Positions 51,250 to 60,304 of a stretch of 64,000 bases of DNA are shown piece by piece. Within the stretch, counting starts at the first letter, position 1. Each line of letters opens with the position of its first letter. The stretch spans positions 3,224,001 to 3,288,000 of the forward strand of contig NZ_CP170633.1 of the NCBI RefSeq assembly GCF_042932805.1, given 5' to 3'. Under the pieces are notes generated by a model. The model searched no databases and was not told where the DNA came from. It worked only from the letters and a program-made list of their open reading frames with translations. This DNA comes from Ascidiaceihabitans sp029251465 (GTDB lineage: Bacteria; Pseudomonadota; Alphaproteobacteria; Rhodobacterales; Rhodobacteraceae). The position numbers and the translations under genes were made by a program.

Positions 51250-51708
51250 ATGAACTTTTCCAATCCAGAACGCGCGCTTTTGCAAGAACTGCAACGTGAT
51301 TGCAGCCAATCCTTGGCACAAATTGCTCAGGTCTGCGGCATGGCGCAAAGCACGGTTTGGCGAAAGGTCCAAGAAATGGAAGCCAGCGGTGTCATCACAT
51401 CCCGAGTCGCCTTGCTGAACGCTGCGCATTTGGGGTGCAAACTGACAGTGCTGGCGTCAATCACCCTTGCGGATCATGCCGAAGACACTGTCGCCGGCTT
51501 TGCCCGCTTGATCCAAGGTCATCCGGAAATCATCGAATGCCTGGCGACCTCAGGCGGGTTCGATTACAGCCTGAAAATCAAGGTTGCAGATGTAGAAGCC
51601 TACGAGCAATTCATGACCCACACCTTGTTGCGGTCCGATTATGTGCGCAGCGTCCAGTCCAGCTTTGTTCTGAAGGAATTGAAATCGACCACTGAATTGC
51701 CGATTTGA
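51250..51708 (+). CDS. AsnC/Lrp-family transcriptional regulator
   Basis: A 152-residue regulator from ATG 51250. The N-terminal helix-turn-helix (CSQSLAQIAQVCGMAQSTVW then RKVQEMEASG) is followed by a ligand-binding ACT-like domain (about 65-145, GHPEIIECLATSGGFDYSLK). Divergence from phhA with a 113-bp gap suggests it controls phenylalanine hydroxylation in response to an amino acid. The open frame to 51220 depends on a TTG and is less likely. Confidence 0.92.
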   Translation: MNFSNPERALLQELQRDCSQSLAQIAQVCGMAQSTVWRKVQEMEASGVITSRVALLNAAHLGCKLTVLASITLADHAEDTVAGFARLIQGHPEIIECLATSGGFDYSLKIKVADVEAYEQFMTHTLLRSDYVRSVQSSFVLKELKSTTELPI

Positions 51709-51740
51709 AGCGGACAGCGTTTGGGGTTAAGGCGTTGTCC

Positions 51741-52436
51741 ATGCAATCGTTTATCATTCACATGTCCTCGGCCACCGCGCGACGTTCAAACGTCGATCGC
51801 CTGCTGACGGACCTTCCTGATGCGCAGGTGATCGAGGCTGCGACCGGTCAAGGCGTTCAAACCGCGCCCGGCAACCTGCACGTGCCAAACTATCCTTTCG
51901 CGATGGGAAATGGTGAAATCGGCTGCACGCTGTCGCACCGCAAATGCTGGCAGCACATTGTGGACAGTGGCGCCGACTACGCGCTGATTGCCGAAGATGA
52001 CTTGCACATTGATACAATAGTTTGGCCCAGCGTGATGGCCTTGATCGCCGCACATATGACGCCCAATCATTTCATCAGACTGCCCGCAAAAGCGCGGGAA
52101 ATTGCGGCTCAGGACATCGCGCGCGATGGCTTGGCCCGCTTCTTTTTACCAAAGGTCGTCGGCTTGCAAACCGTGTGCCAAGTGGTGGGCCGAAATGCAG
52201 CACAGCGATTGTTGGATGCGACGCAAAAACTGGATCGTCCCGTTGATACATTTTTGCAAATGCACTGGGTGCACGGCCAAAAAATCCACACGATCCTGCC
52301 GAACGGTGTGGCTGAATTAACGGCTGATCTTGGCGGTTCGACCATCCAAAAGAAAACCCGCACCAGCGGCAAGCTAGTGCGGGAAATTCGTCGGTTCAAT
52401 TACAGGCGCGCGGTCAACGCACGCCCGCAAGTTTAG
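51741..52436 (+). CDS. Glycosyltransferase family 25 protein
   Basis: A 231-residue enzyme from ATG 51741. The N-terminal FIIHMSSATARRSNVDRLL, the GEIGCTLSHRKCWQHIV segment and the DxD-like AEDDLHID match the GT25 lipooligosaccharide glycosyltransferase family, which adds galactose in known cases. It lies directly after the AsnC-type gene without apparent functional link, and its stop overlaps the converging peroxiredoxin gene by 4 bases. Confidence 0.88.
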   Translation: MQSFIIHMSSATARRSNVDRLLTDLPDAQVIEAATGQGVQTAPGNLHVPNYPFAMGNGEIGCTLSHRKCWQHIVDSGADYALIAEDDLHIDTIVWPSVMALIAAHMTPNHFIRLPAKAREIAAQDIARDGLARFFLPKVVGLQTVCQVVGRNAAQRLLDATQKLDRPVDTFLQMHWVHGQKIHTILPNGVAELTADLGGSTIQKKTRTSGKLVREIRRFNYRRAVNARPQV

Positions 52437-53086
52437 CCCGGGGCTTTGGTCTTGCGCAGGTAGGGCAGGATCGTTTCGAATTCACCAAACTTGGCTTTAG
52501 CGTCTTCGTTCGAAACCGTTGGCGGGATGATCACATCGTCACCCGGCACCCAGTTGGCGGGGGTCGCCACGCCGTTGCCTGTCGCCATTTGCAAGCCGTC
52601 CAGTGCCCGCAAAACTTCGGCAAAGTTACGGCCAACCGTCATCGGGTAAGTCATCGACAATTTCAGCTGTTTATCTGGTCCGATGATGAACACGGATCGA
52701 ACGGTGGCGCTGTCGGCAGGGGTGCGCCCGTCTGGCAAATACGCCTCGGCTGGCAGCATGTCGAAGGCCTTGGACACTTCCAGCCCCGTGTCTGCGATAA
52801 TCGGAAAACCAGCCGTGGTGCCTGCAACCTTCTCGATGTCGCCTTTCCACTTTTTGTGGTCCTCAACGCCGTCCACTGACACGCCGATCACCTTGGTACC
52901 GCGCGCCGCCCATTCGTCGGCCAACTGTGCCACTGCGCCAAATTCTGTCGTGCAGACTGGCGTGAAATCCTTGGGGTGTGAAAACAGAATCGCCCAGTCA
53001 TCCCCAATCCAGTCGTGCAGTGTGATTGTGCCGTGGTCCGTGTCGACGGTCAGGTTAGGGATAGTGTCGTTGATGCGCAAACCCAT
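52433..53086 (-). CDS. 1-Cys peroxiredoxin (Prx6 type)
   Basis: A 217-residue peroxidase with the peroxidatic C45 in HPKDFTPVCTTE and a long C-terminal arm (about 160-217, NWVPGDDVIIPPTVS) typical of the Prx6 group. No resolving Cys is evident. It reduces hydrogen and organic peroxides. It diverges from an aldehyde dehydrogenase gene across about 155 bases; I saw no clear OxyR-type site there. Confidence 0.93.
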   Translation of the reverse strand: MGLRINDTIPNLTVDTDHGTITLHDWIGDDWAILFSHPKDFTPVCTTEFGAVAQLADEWAARGTKVIGVSVDGVEDHKKWKGDIEKVAGTTAGFPIIADTGLEVSKAFDMLPAEAYLPDGRTPADSATVRSVFIIGPDKQLKLSMTYPMTVGRNFAEVLRALDGLQMATGNGVATPANWVPGDDVIIPPTVSNEDAKAKFGEFETILPYLRKTKAPG

Positions 53087-53241
53087 GGGTCTCTCCTTTG
53101 ATTGATTATCGATTATGTGGGCTTTGCGAGATCAAACGCAAGTATTGTATGGATACATGCGACGCCTTGCCCTGCCCCAATTGTGGTGCCAAGGTGCCGA
53201 CAAACACAGGCCATGGGCCGCCTCGCATCAGGAGAATCACT

Positions 53242-54681
53242 ATGCTGGAAAAACGCGATTTTTACATCAATGGCCAATGGGTCAAAAGCCAAGGTGGCGC
53301 GGATCATCACGTGATTGATCCCTCGACCGAGGAACCCTGCGCTGTGATTTCAATGGGCACAGAGGCTGACGCGAACGCCGCAGTTGCGGCTGCCAAGGCT
53401 GCGTTTCCGGCATGGATGGCAACGCCCGTAGAAGAGCGCATCGCCTTTGTGTCCAAGCTGATCGAAATATATGAGGCCCGCGCCGATGACATGGCCACAG
53501 CCATGAGCACCGAAATGGGCGCTCCGATTTCGATGTCACGTTCCAGCCAAGTTGGCGCAGGATCGTACCACCTGAAAAACTTCATCCGTGCCGCCAAGAA
53601 TTTCGAATTCAACCGCCCCTTGGGTGCCCATGCGCCGAACGACCGGATCATCTATGAACCCATCGGTGTCGCCGCGCTGATCACCCCGTGGAACTGGCCG
53701 ATGAACCAAGTCACGCTCAAGGTCGGTGCCGCTGCGATTGCTGGCTGCACGATGGTTCTGAAACCGTCCGAAGAAAGCCCGCTGAACGCGGTGATCTTTG
53801 CCGAAATGATGCACGAGGCGGGTTTCCCTGCCGGTGTGTTCAACATGGTAAACGGCGACGGCGTCGGCGTCGGTACAACGCTGACAGGCCACAAAGACGT
53901 GGACATGGTCAGCTTTACCGGCTCGACCCGCGCAGGTACGGCCATTTCCAAGAACGCCGCTGAAACGCTGAAACGTGTGCATCTGGAATTGGGTGGCAAA
54001 GGCGCGAACGTGATCTTTGATGACGCAGACGACAAGGCCGTCAAACGCGGTGTTTTGCACATGATGAACAACACAGGCCAGTCGTGCAACGCGCCGTCCC
54101 GCATGTTGGTCCAGCGCGGCGTCTACGACAAAGCCGTGGAAGAAGCAGGCGCAGTTGCGGCCAGCGTCGCAGTTGGTCCGGCATCTGAGGAAGGGCGCCA
54201 CATAGGTCCCGTCGTGAACGAAGTGCAGTGGAACAAAATCCAAGCGCTGATCGAAAAGGGTATCGACGAAGGTGCCAAGCTGGTTGCCGGTGGCCCAGGC
54301 CGCCCTGAGGGTCTGAACCGCGGGTTCTACGTACGTCCGACAGTGTTCGCCGACGTGAACAACCAGATGACCATCGCGCGCGAGGAAATCTTTGGCCCAG
54401 TACTGTCAATCATCCCGTTCGACACCGAAGAGGAGGCCGTCGAGATCGCCAACGACACGCCGTACGGCCTGACCAACTACGTCCAAACCCAAGACAGCGC
54501 ACGCGCCAATCGCTTAGCCACACAACTGCGTTCTGGCATGGTTGAGATGAACGGCACATCGCGCGCAGCCGGTGCCCCGTTTGGCGGGATGAAGCAATCG
54601 GGCAACGGGCGCGAAGGTGGCGTTTGGGGGCTGGAAGATTTCCTAGAGGTCAAAGCCGTGTCCGGCTGGGCCGCTGAATAA
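53242..54681 (+). CDS. Aldehyde dehydrogenase
   Basis: A 479-residue NAD(P)-dependent ALDH from ATG 53242, with AGGAGA upstream. It has PWNWPMNQVTLK, FTGSTRAGT, catalytic Glu near 250 (LELGGKGANV) and catalytic Cys near 283 (GQSCNAPSR). The active site suits a broad-range ALDH; the substrate is not readable. In contrast with the 780-residue ALDH in this window it is a normal single domain. A hairpin and a terminator follow. Confidence 0.94.
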   Translation: MLEKRDFYINGQWVKSQGGADHHVIDPSTEEPCAVISMGTEADANAAVAAAKAAFPAWMATPVEERIAFVSKLIEIYEARADDMATAMSTEMGAPISMSRSSQVGAGSYHLKNFIRAAKNFEFNRPLGAHAPNDRIIYEPIGVAALITPWNWPMNQVTLKVGAAAIAGCTMVLKPSEESPLNAVIFAEMMHEAGFPAGVFNMVNGDGVGVGTTLTGHKDVDMVSFTGSTRAGTAISKNAAETLKRVHLELGGKGANVIFDDADDKAVKRGVLHMMNNTGQSCNAPSRMLVQRGVYDKAVEEAGAVAASVAVGPASEEGRHIGPVVNEVQWNKIQALIEKGIDEGAKLVAGGPGRPEGLNRGFYVRPTVFADVNNQMTIAREEIFGPVLSIIPFDTEEEAVEIANDTPYGLTNYVQTQDSARANRLATQLRSGMVEMNGTSRAAGAPFGGMKQSGNGREGGVWGLEDFLEVKAVSGWAAE

Positions 54682-54690
54682 ATGAAACGC

Positions 54691-54713
54691 AGGGTGGGCG
54701 ACACGCCCACCTT
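54691..54713. repeat. GGTGGGCG palindrome after the aldehyde dehydrogenase gene
   Basis: GGTGGGCG (54693-54700) and CGCCCACC (54704-54711) pair around ACA, extended by A-T pairs outside. No T tract follows. The sequence resembles palindromes scattered between genes in Rhodobacteraceae; the hairpin at 26540-26561 has the same GGTGGG core. Confidence 0.5.
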
Positions 54714-54732
54714 ACGGTGCAAAACAAAGGGG

Positions 54733-54758
54733 AAGGTGTGCCACAGGCGCACCTTTTT
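54733..54758 (+). terminator. Rho-independent terminator just before the fucosyltransferase gene
   Basis: AAGGTGTGCC and GGCGCACCTT form a 10-bp stem (one G-T) around ACA, followed by TTT. It ends only 9 bases before the next ATG. Confidence 0.85.
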
Positions 54759-54767
54759 ACGGTTTAG

Positions 54768-55607
54768 ATGATTTACGCACGCTTGCATGGCCGCCTTGGC
54801 AACCAGATGTTTCAATACGCTGCCGCGCGTGGTTTGGCTGCGCGCTTGGGCGTTGAGTTTGCGTTGGATGAACGGCGCGCGATCCACAAAGGCGAAGGGG
54901 TCTTAACCCGCGTTTTTGATCTGGATTTAGCGACGCCTGACAGTTTGCCGCCTACCCAGCACGAGCGCCTGTTGGCTTATGCAGCGTGGCGGGCTTTGGG
55001 CCTGTCCCCAAAGATGTACCGCGAAAAAGGCTTGGGGTTTAATCCAGCATTCGAGAGCCTGCCAGACGGCACGTATCTGCACGGGTATTGGCAGGTGGAG
55101 CGTTATTTCAAACACATTGAGGCGGACATTCGCGCAGCATTTGTTCCGCGCAATCCGATGTCAGACCAGAACGCTGAAATGGCGACGCGCATCGCGTCTG
55201 GAACATCCGTGTCTTTGCACGTGCGACGCGGTGATTATTTGACCGTCGGGGCGCACGGGCTTTGTGATCAGATCTACTACGATGCGGCTTTGGCCAAGGT
55301 TGTTGAGGGGCTCGATACCGACCCGACCGTCTTTGTATTTTCGGACGATCCAGACTGGGCCAAAGACAACCTGCCGCTGCCTTTTGAAAAGGTTGTTGTT
55401 GATTTCAACGGACCGGACACAGATTACGAAGACCTGCGATTAATGAGCCTGTGCCAGCACAATGTTCTGGCCAATTCATCCTTTAGTTGGTGGGGGGCAT
55501 GGTTAAACACGAACCCGAACAAGCGTGTGGCTGGCCCCGCAAATTGGTTCAGCGATCCAAAGCTGAACAACCCTGACATCCTGCCAGACGGCTGGCTAAC
55601 GGTTTAA
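54768..55607 (+). CDS. Alpha-1,2-fucosyltransferase-like glycosyltransferase (GT11)
   Basis: A 279-residue enzyme. The GT11 start LHGRLGNQMFQYAAARGLA (residues 6-24), the donor-binding HVRRGDY (151-157) and a late SSFSWWGAWLN motif are all present. It would transfer fucose from GDP-fucose to galactose on surface glycans. The ATG sits 9 bases after a terminator with no visible Shine-Dalgarno, so transcription and translation initiation are puzzling. Its stop overlaps the converging RluA-type gene by 4 bases. Confidence 0.92.
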   Translation: MIYARLHGRLGNQMFQYAAARGLAARLGVEFALDERRAIHKGEGVLTRVFDLDLATPDSLPPTQHERLLAYAAWRALGLSPKMYREKGLGFNPAFESLPDGTYLHGYWQVERYFKHIEADIRAAFVPRNPMSDQNAEMATRIASGTSVSLHVRRGDYLTVGAHGLCDQIYYDAALAKVVEGLDTDPTVFVFSDDPDWAKDNLPLPFEKVVVDFNGPDTDYEDLRLMSLCQHNVLANSSFSWWGAWLNTNPNKRVAGPANWFSDPKLNNPDILPDGWLTV

Positions 55608-56251
55608 AACGGGGTCTTTGCGCGCATCCGCGTTGATTGCCCGTTTTGCGGATGCCTGAACCGTAATTCTTCGGCGTGCAGCATCATGCGCGGATGATCA
55701 TCCCAATCAGGCCCACTATAAAACGGGTCACCCACAATCGGATGCCCAATGGCTTGCATGTGGACGCGCAGCTGATGCGTGCGACCGGTTTGGGGCGTTA
55801 GCCGCATACGGGCAAATTCACCCTGAACTTTGGTGACCCGCCAGTCGGTGACGGACGGTTTGCCCGTCTCGTGACACACCATTTGCAGCGGTCGATTGGG
55901 CCAGTCCACGATCAACGGCAGATCAACCGTTCCCGTCTTGTCGGACGGCACGCCATGCACTTGCGCGATGTAGGTCTTTTTCGTGAGCCGGTCTTGGAAC
56001 TGCTTGGCCAGATGGCGCTGCGCATAGGGTGTCAGCCCAAAGACCATGACGCCAGATGTATCCCGATCTAGCCTGTGAACCAGCAACGCTTGGGGAAAGC
56101 CGACCTGCAGTCGCGTGATCAGGCAATCGGTCAAATGTTCGCCCCGACCAGGGACAGACAGCAGGCCTGCAGGCTTGTCGACCACAACGACTTCTGCGTC
56201 CTCGTGCAAGATCACCAGCGGGTCGTTCGGGGGGGAATACGTTACGTCCAT
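55604..56251 (-). CDS. RluA-family pseudouridine synthase
   Basis: A 215-residue enzyme from ATG 56251. VVVDKPAGLLSVPGRG and the catalytic D62 in HRLDRDTSGVMVFG are diagnostic, and LTPQTGRTHQLRVHM closes the fold. There is no S4 domain, and the size is like RluA, which modifies 23S rRNA 746 and tRNA 32; the target here is inferred. Confidence 0.92.
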   Translation of the reverse strand: MDVTYSPPNDPLVILHEDAEVVVVDKPAGLLSVPGRGEHLTDCLITRLQVGFPQALLVHRLDRDTSGVMVFGLTPYAQRHLAKQFQDRLTKKTYIAQVHGVPSDKTGTVDLPLIVDWPNRPLQMVCHETGKPSVTDWRVTKVQGEFARMRLTPQTGRTHQLRVHMQAIGHPIVGDPFYSGPDWDDHPRMMLHAEELRFRHPQNGQSTRMRAKTPF

Positions 56252-56328
56252 ACCTGCGCACATCTCAAATGTGGGTTTGGTTTTCAACCCTTCGCATGCC
56301 AAGCTGTGTGCAATTCAGGAGAACCTTC

Positions 56329-56739
56329 ATGCACCCGACGATCCAAAAATTCCACGATCATGTTCTGGCAAATGACCACGCAGCCGTCCCTGCGCTGATG
56401 GCAGAGGACGTGCGATTTAGTCCTCCGACCTACTGGGCCACATGGAATGGACGCGAGGCCGTGGCGGCCGTTTTGGGGCACGTGAACGAGGTGTTTCAGG
56501 ATTTCAAATACCGTCGTGTCATGGGGTCCGGCAATGATTGGGCGCTGGAATTTCAGTGCACCGTCGAAGGGTTGGATTGCGTTGGGGTTGATCTGATCAC
56601 GCTAAACGACGACGGGCTAATGCAAGATTTCGAAGTCGTCATGCGCCCACACAAGACCATCGGTGCCCTGCGCGAGGCGATGAATGCACGGGTCAAAACC
56701 GACCCACGGTTCCTGAAATTTCGCGACGCGCTGTCCTAG
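56329..56739 (+). CDS. SnoaL/NTF2-like protein
   Basis: A 136-residue alpha+beta-barrel protein from ATG 56329, with AGGAGAA upstream. MAEDVRFSPPTYWATWNGRE followed by FQDFKYRRV and WALEFQCTV fits nuclear-transport-factor-2-like proteins, which include isomerases and hydrolases. Residues for a particular activity are not clear. It converges on rarD with a 3-base gap. Confidence 0.85.
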   Translation: MHPTIQKFHDHVLANDHAAVPALMAEDVRFSPPTYWATWNGREAVAAVLGHVNEVFQDFKYRRVMGSGNDWALEFQCTVEGLDCVGVDLITLNDDGLMQDFEVVMRPHKTIGALREAMNARVKTDPRFLKFRDALS

Positions 56740-56742
56740 GTT

Positions 56743-57642
56743 TTAGCGCCGCATTTGGCGGAACATCGACACGGAATAGATCACCAACGCCGCCCAAATC
56801 ATTGGGAATGCGATCATCCGCGCTTGGCCAAAGGTTTCGCCAAACACAAACACCGCAACGAGGAAAATCATCGTAGGTGCGATGTATTGAAGGACTGCGA
56901 TTGTTGTCAGACGTAGCCCTTTCGCTCCGTTGGCGTACAGGATCAGCGGCACTGCCGTGACCACGCCGCAGCCCATCAAAAGCCACGTGTCGCGCGTTGC
57001 TGTGAACGTGAAGTGCGAACTGCCTGTGCTTGCAAGATATCCGACGTACGCGAGCGCCGGGACCAGCAGGATCAGCACCTCAAGGAGGAACCCTTGGTTC
57101 GGGCCAATCGGCAGCTGTTTCTTGCAAAGCGCGTAGAACCCCCACGACACCGTCAGCCCAATGGAGACCCAAGGAATTGACCCGTTCGAGATGGTCAAAA
57201 TGGCGACAGCGGCGGCGGCCAATCCAATCGCAACCATCTGCGCGCGGGTCAGTTTCTCGCCCAACAGTAACGCGCCCAAGGCGACGCTAAACAGCGGATT
57301 TATGTAGTATCCAAGGGCCGCATCCAACGCGCGATCAGCGGCAATGGCCCACACGTAAATACCCCAGTTGATGGTGATCAACGCGGCCGTCAACCACCCC
57401 ATCGCCAAGGTGCGCGGATTGCGCAATGCAGCCCCCAGATCACTGGTGCGACGCAACGCAATCAGCAACAATCCGGCAAGTGGTACGGACCAAATCACGC
57501 GATGCGCGACGACCTCGGCAGGGGGCATGTGTTGCAACATTTTCATGTACAGCGGCAGGAACCCCCACAGCAAATACGCCCCCATCGCAAAGCCGAAGCC
57601 AGACAGAGTATCACCAGATTTAGGAGAGGGAGATTTGGACAT
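56743..57642 (-). CDS. rarD: RarD/EamA-family permease
   Basis: A 299-residue inner-membrane protein with about ten helices. GAYLLWGFLPLYMKML near the N-terminus, HRVIWSVPLAG and ALGYYINPLFSVALGALLLGE (in the fourth-fifth helix region) mark the RarD branch of the drug/metabolite transporter superfamily. The substrate is unknown. Start ATG 57642 is chosen over 57699, which adds a non-family tail. Confidence 0.92.
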   Translation of the reverse strand: MSKSPSPKSGDTLSGFGFAMGAYLLWGFLPLYMKMLQHMPPAEVVAHRVIWSVPLAGLLLIALRRTSDLGAALRNPRTLAMGWLTAALITINWGIYVWAIAADRALDAALGYYINPLFSVALGALLLGEKLTRAQMVAIGLAAAAVAILTISNGSIPWVSIGLTVSWGFYALCKKQLPIGPNQGFLLEVLILLVPALAYVGYLASTGSSHFTFTATRDTWLLMGCGVVTAVPLILYANGAKGLRLTTIAVLQYIAPTMIFLVAVFVFGETFGQARMIAFPMIWAALVIYSVSMFRQMRR

Positions 57643-57719
57643 GGAACCCACCAGATGCGACGTTAGACCCTGCCTAACAGGACTGGGCGCGATGTCCATC
57701 GGTGTCGTCTTTGGCGGGC

Positions 57720-57755
57720 ATCCCTGCCAAACGGAAAACCCGAATGGCAGGGGAT
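57720..57755 (-). terminator. Hairpin after the DMGDH-like gene
   Basis: CCCTGCCA (57722-57729) pairs with TGGCAGGG (57745-57752), and an inner CGG/CCG stem extends it. It lies just after the DMGDH-like stop on the minus strand. No T run is present. Confidence 0.45.
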
Positions 57756-57758
57756 ATG

Positions 57759-60206
57759 TTAGACCTTAACGCGTTCGGATTTCGGGTCGTAGAACGGCTT
57801 CAGTTGCGCTTCGGCTTTGACTTTTACGCCCATCACGTCGATCTCGAATGTGCTGTCCAACAGATCTGCTACGGTTTCGCCTTTGCACGGAACATAGCCC
57901 ATGCCAAGCGACGCGCCGACGTGATGTCCGTACCCGCCGGATGACAGGTAGCCGACGTATTCACCGTTTCGCAAAATCGGCTCGTTGTGGTACAAAAGCG
58001 GCTCTGGATCGGTCAGCTTGAACTGCACAAGGCGTTGTTCCAGACCCGTTTCACGCTTGCGTAAAACCGCATCACGACCGATGAAATCAGGCTTGTCGGT
58101 TTTGACGGCAAAGCCAAGGCCCGCTTCTAAAACGTGGTCCTCGGACGTGATGTCGTGCCCAAAGTGGCGGAAGCCTTTTTCCATGCGGCACGTGTCCATC
58201 ATGTGCATTCCACACAGGCGCATTCCGAAATCAAAACCGGCCTCGGCCAGCGTTTCGAACACGTGGCCGCACATGTCGGAACTGACGTAAATTTCCCAGC
58301 CCAATTCGCCCACGTAGGTCACACGGTGCACCCGTGCGAGGCCCATGCCGATCTCGATCTCTTGTGCTGTTCCGAACGGGTTCACGTCGTTACTAAAGTC
58401 GTTTGGCGACACCGCTTGCAGCAATTCGCGCGACCGTGGGCCCATGACAGCCAGCACGCCTTCACCCGCAGTCACGTCGGTGATGACCACGTTGAAATCG
58501 CCCTGATTGCGACGCATCCATGTCTGGTCGGCAAGGCGTGTGGCCGCCGGAGTAACAACCAAATAGCAGTTTTCCTCGATGCGGGTAACTGTCACGTCCG
58601 CCTCAATCCCGCCCTTGCGATTCAGGAATTGCGTGTAGACGATTTTGCCCACAGGCACGTCGTAATCGCCGCCGCCGACGTGGTTCATGAACGCCATCGC
58701 GTCGCGCCCTTCGACGCGGATTTTGCCGAATGACGACATGTCGTACATGCCAACGTTTTGGCGCACGGCCATGTGTTCTTCGCGGACGTTGTCAAAGAAG
58801 TTCTGGCGCGACCAGCTGTATTCGTATTTGGGCTCTTGGGCTTCGCGGGCGAACCAGTTGGCGCGTTCCCAACCGGCCAATTCGCCCATCACCGCACCAC
58901 GATCCAGCAATTGGTTGTGGAACGGTGTGCGCCGAACACCGCGCGCAGTGTCCTTTTGGCGGAACGGGAAATGGTCCGCGTAAAGCAAGCCCAGCGTCTC
59001 TTTTGAGCGTTCCTCAAGGTAGCGTTTGTTGCCTTGGAACGGCTGCATCCGACTGATGTCAACATCGCCCAGATCGAACGGTTTTTCGCCTGTGTCCATC
59101 CACGCAGCCAGCGCCATGCCAGCGCCACCCGCAGACTGAATACCGATCGAATTGAAACCAGCGGCCACCCAAAAGTTGTCCATCTCTGGTGCAAGGCCAA
59201 GGTGGTATGCATCGTCTGGCGTAAAGGATTCTGGCCCGTTAAAGAACGTGTGAATCCCCGCCTCGGCCAGCATTGGCATCCGGTCAACAGCCATCTCTAG
59301 GATCGGTTCAAAGTGGTCGAAATCTTCTTGCAGTTGATCGAATTCGAACCCTTCGGGGATGCCATCGACAGCCCACGGTTTGGATTCCGGCTCGAACGCG
59401 CCCAGCAACATTTTGCCGGCGTCCTCTTTGTAATAAGCGTATTCATCAGGGACGCGCAGGACGGGCAATTGCTTTAGCCCTTCGATGCTTTCGGTCACGA
59501 TGTAAAAGTGTTCGCAGGCCTGCAAAGGCACGTTGACGCCAGCCATGCGGCCGACCTCGTGACCCCACATACCGCCGCAGTTCACGACCATGTCCGCCGC
59601 TATGTGACCAGTGTTGCCGTCAGCGTCGGTCCAGTTAACGCCCGTTACGCTGCACCCCTGTTTGGTGATGTCGGTGACCTTGACGCGCTCTTTGACCAAA
59701 GCACCGTTTTGACGGGCTCCTTTGGCCAACGCCAGCGCGATGTTGGCTGGATCGCCTTGGCCATCCAGCGGCAGATAAACCGCACCCTTGATGCCCTCAA
59801 GATTAATGTGCGGGTACAATTCTTTGACGCGCTCGTTGCTGATTTCCTCGACCTCGACGCCAAATGCGCGGGCCATGCCGGCTTGGCGATAGATCTCTTC
59901 GCGGCGCTCTTCGGTTAGGGCCACAGTGATCGAACCGCAGCGCTTGAACCCTGTCGCAACGCCTGTTTCGGCCTCAAGCGTGCCGTATAATTCCTGCGAA
60001 TACTTCGCCAGCTTCGTCATGTTCGCTGTCGCACGCAGCTGTGCAATCAGGCCAGCGGCATGCCAAGTGGTGCCAGATGTCAGCTGTTTGCGTTCCAGCA
60101 ACACAACGTCTTTCCACCCCAATTTGGCGAGGTGATAAGCCACAGAGCAGCCGATCACACCACCACCAATGATGACAACGCGGGCTTTTTCAGGAAGATC
60201 GGACAT
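57759..60206 (-). CDS. FAD-dependent dimethylglycine/sarcosine dehydrogenase-like protein
   Basis: An 815-residue two-part enzyme from ATG 60206. The N-terminal D-amino-acid-oxidase fold has VVIIGGGVIGCSVAYHLAKL and LTSGTTWHAAGL, with His at the covalent-FAD position of DMGDH. A C-terminal GcvT-like domain (about 430-815) would bind tetrahydrofolate and capture the one-carbon unit. The exact N-methyl substrate (dimethylglycine, sarcosine or another methylated amine) is not resolved. A paralogue is at the right edge of the window, and a GlxA-type regulator gene lies 98 bases upstream. Confidence 0.9.
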   Translation of the reverse strand: MSDLPEKARVVIIGGGVIGCSVAYHLAKLGWKDVVLLERKQLTSGTTWHAAGLIAQLRATANMTKLAKYSQELYGTLEAETGVATGFKRCGSITVALTEERREEIYRQAGMARAFGVEVEEISNERVKELYPHINLEGIKGAVYLPLDGQGDPANIALALAKGARQNGALVKERVKVTDITKQGCSVTGVNWTDADGNTGHIAADMVVNCGGMWGHEVGRMAGVNVPLQACEHFYIVTESIEGLKQLPVLRVPDEYAYYKEDAGKMLLGAFEPESKPWAVDGIPEGFEFDQLQEDFDHFEPILEMAVDRMPMLAEAGIHTFFNGPESFTPDDAYHLGLAPEMDNFWVAAGFNSIGIQSAGGAGMALAAWMDTGEKPFDLGDVDISRMQPFQGNKRYLEERSKETLGLLYADHFPFRQKDTARGVRRTPFHNQLLDRGAVMGELAGWERANWFAREAQEPKYEYSWSRQNFFDNVREEHMAVRQNVGMYDMSSFGKIRVEGRDAMAFMNHVGGGDYDVPVGKIVYTQFLNRKGGIEADVTVTRIEENCYLVVTPAATRLADQTWMRRNQGDFNVVITDVTAGEGVLAVMGPRSRELLQAVSPNDFSNDVNPFGTAQEIEIGMGLARVHRVTYVGELGWEIYVSSDMCGHVFETLAEAGFDFGMRLCGMHMMDTCRMEKGFRHFGHDITSEDHVLEAGLGFAVKTDKPDFIGRDAVLRKRETGLEQRLVQFKLTDPEPLLYHNEPILRNGEYVGYLSSGGYGHHVGASLGMGYVPCKGETVADLLDSTFEIDVMGVKVKAEAQLKPFYDPKSERVKV

Positions 60207-60271
60207 GGGCGGAAACCTTATGAAATGAGTTATTTTCGCGTGTGGCACAGATACGTCGACCGCAGCCCGCC

Positions 60272-60295
60272 AAAAGCGTCATAGTTGACGTTTTT
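60272..60295 (-). terminator. Palindrome after the GlxA-type regulator gene
   Basis: CGTCA-TAGT-TGACG at 60277-60290 is a perfect 5-bp inverted repeat with AAAAG before and TTTTT after. Read on the minus strand it is a weak terminator just after the regulator stop; it could also be an operator 70 bases before the DMGDH-like gene. Confidence 0.4.
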
Positions 60296-60304
60296 GAGTA
60301 GTTT

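Noticed and set aside
53149..53241. In-frame upstream extension of the aldehyde dehydrogenase containing CPNCGAK, like a zinc ribbon
   Set aside because: The ALDH has a good ribosome site and a family-typical start at 53242; only one CxxC pair is present, so a zinc site is unlikely.
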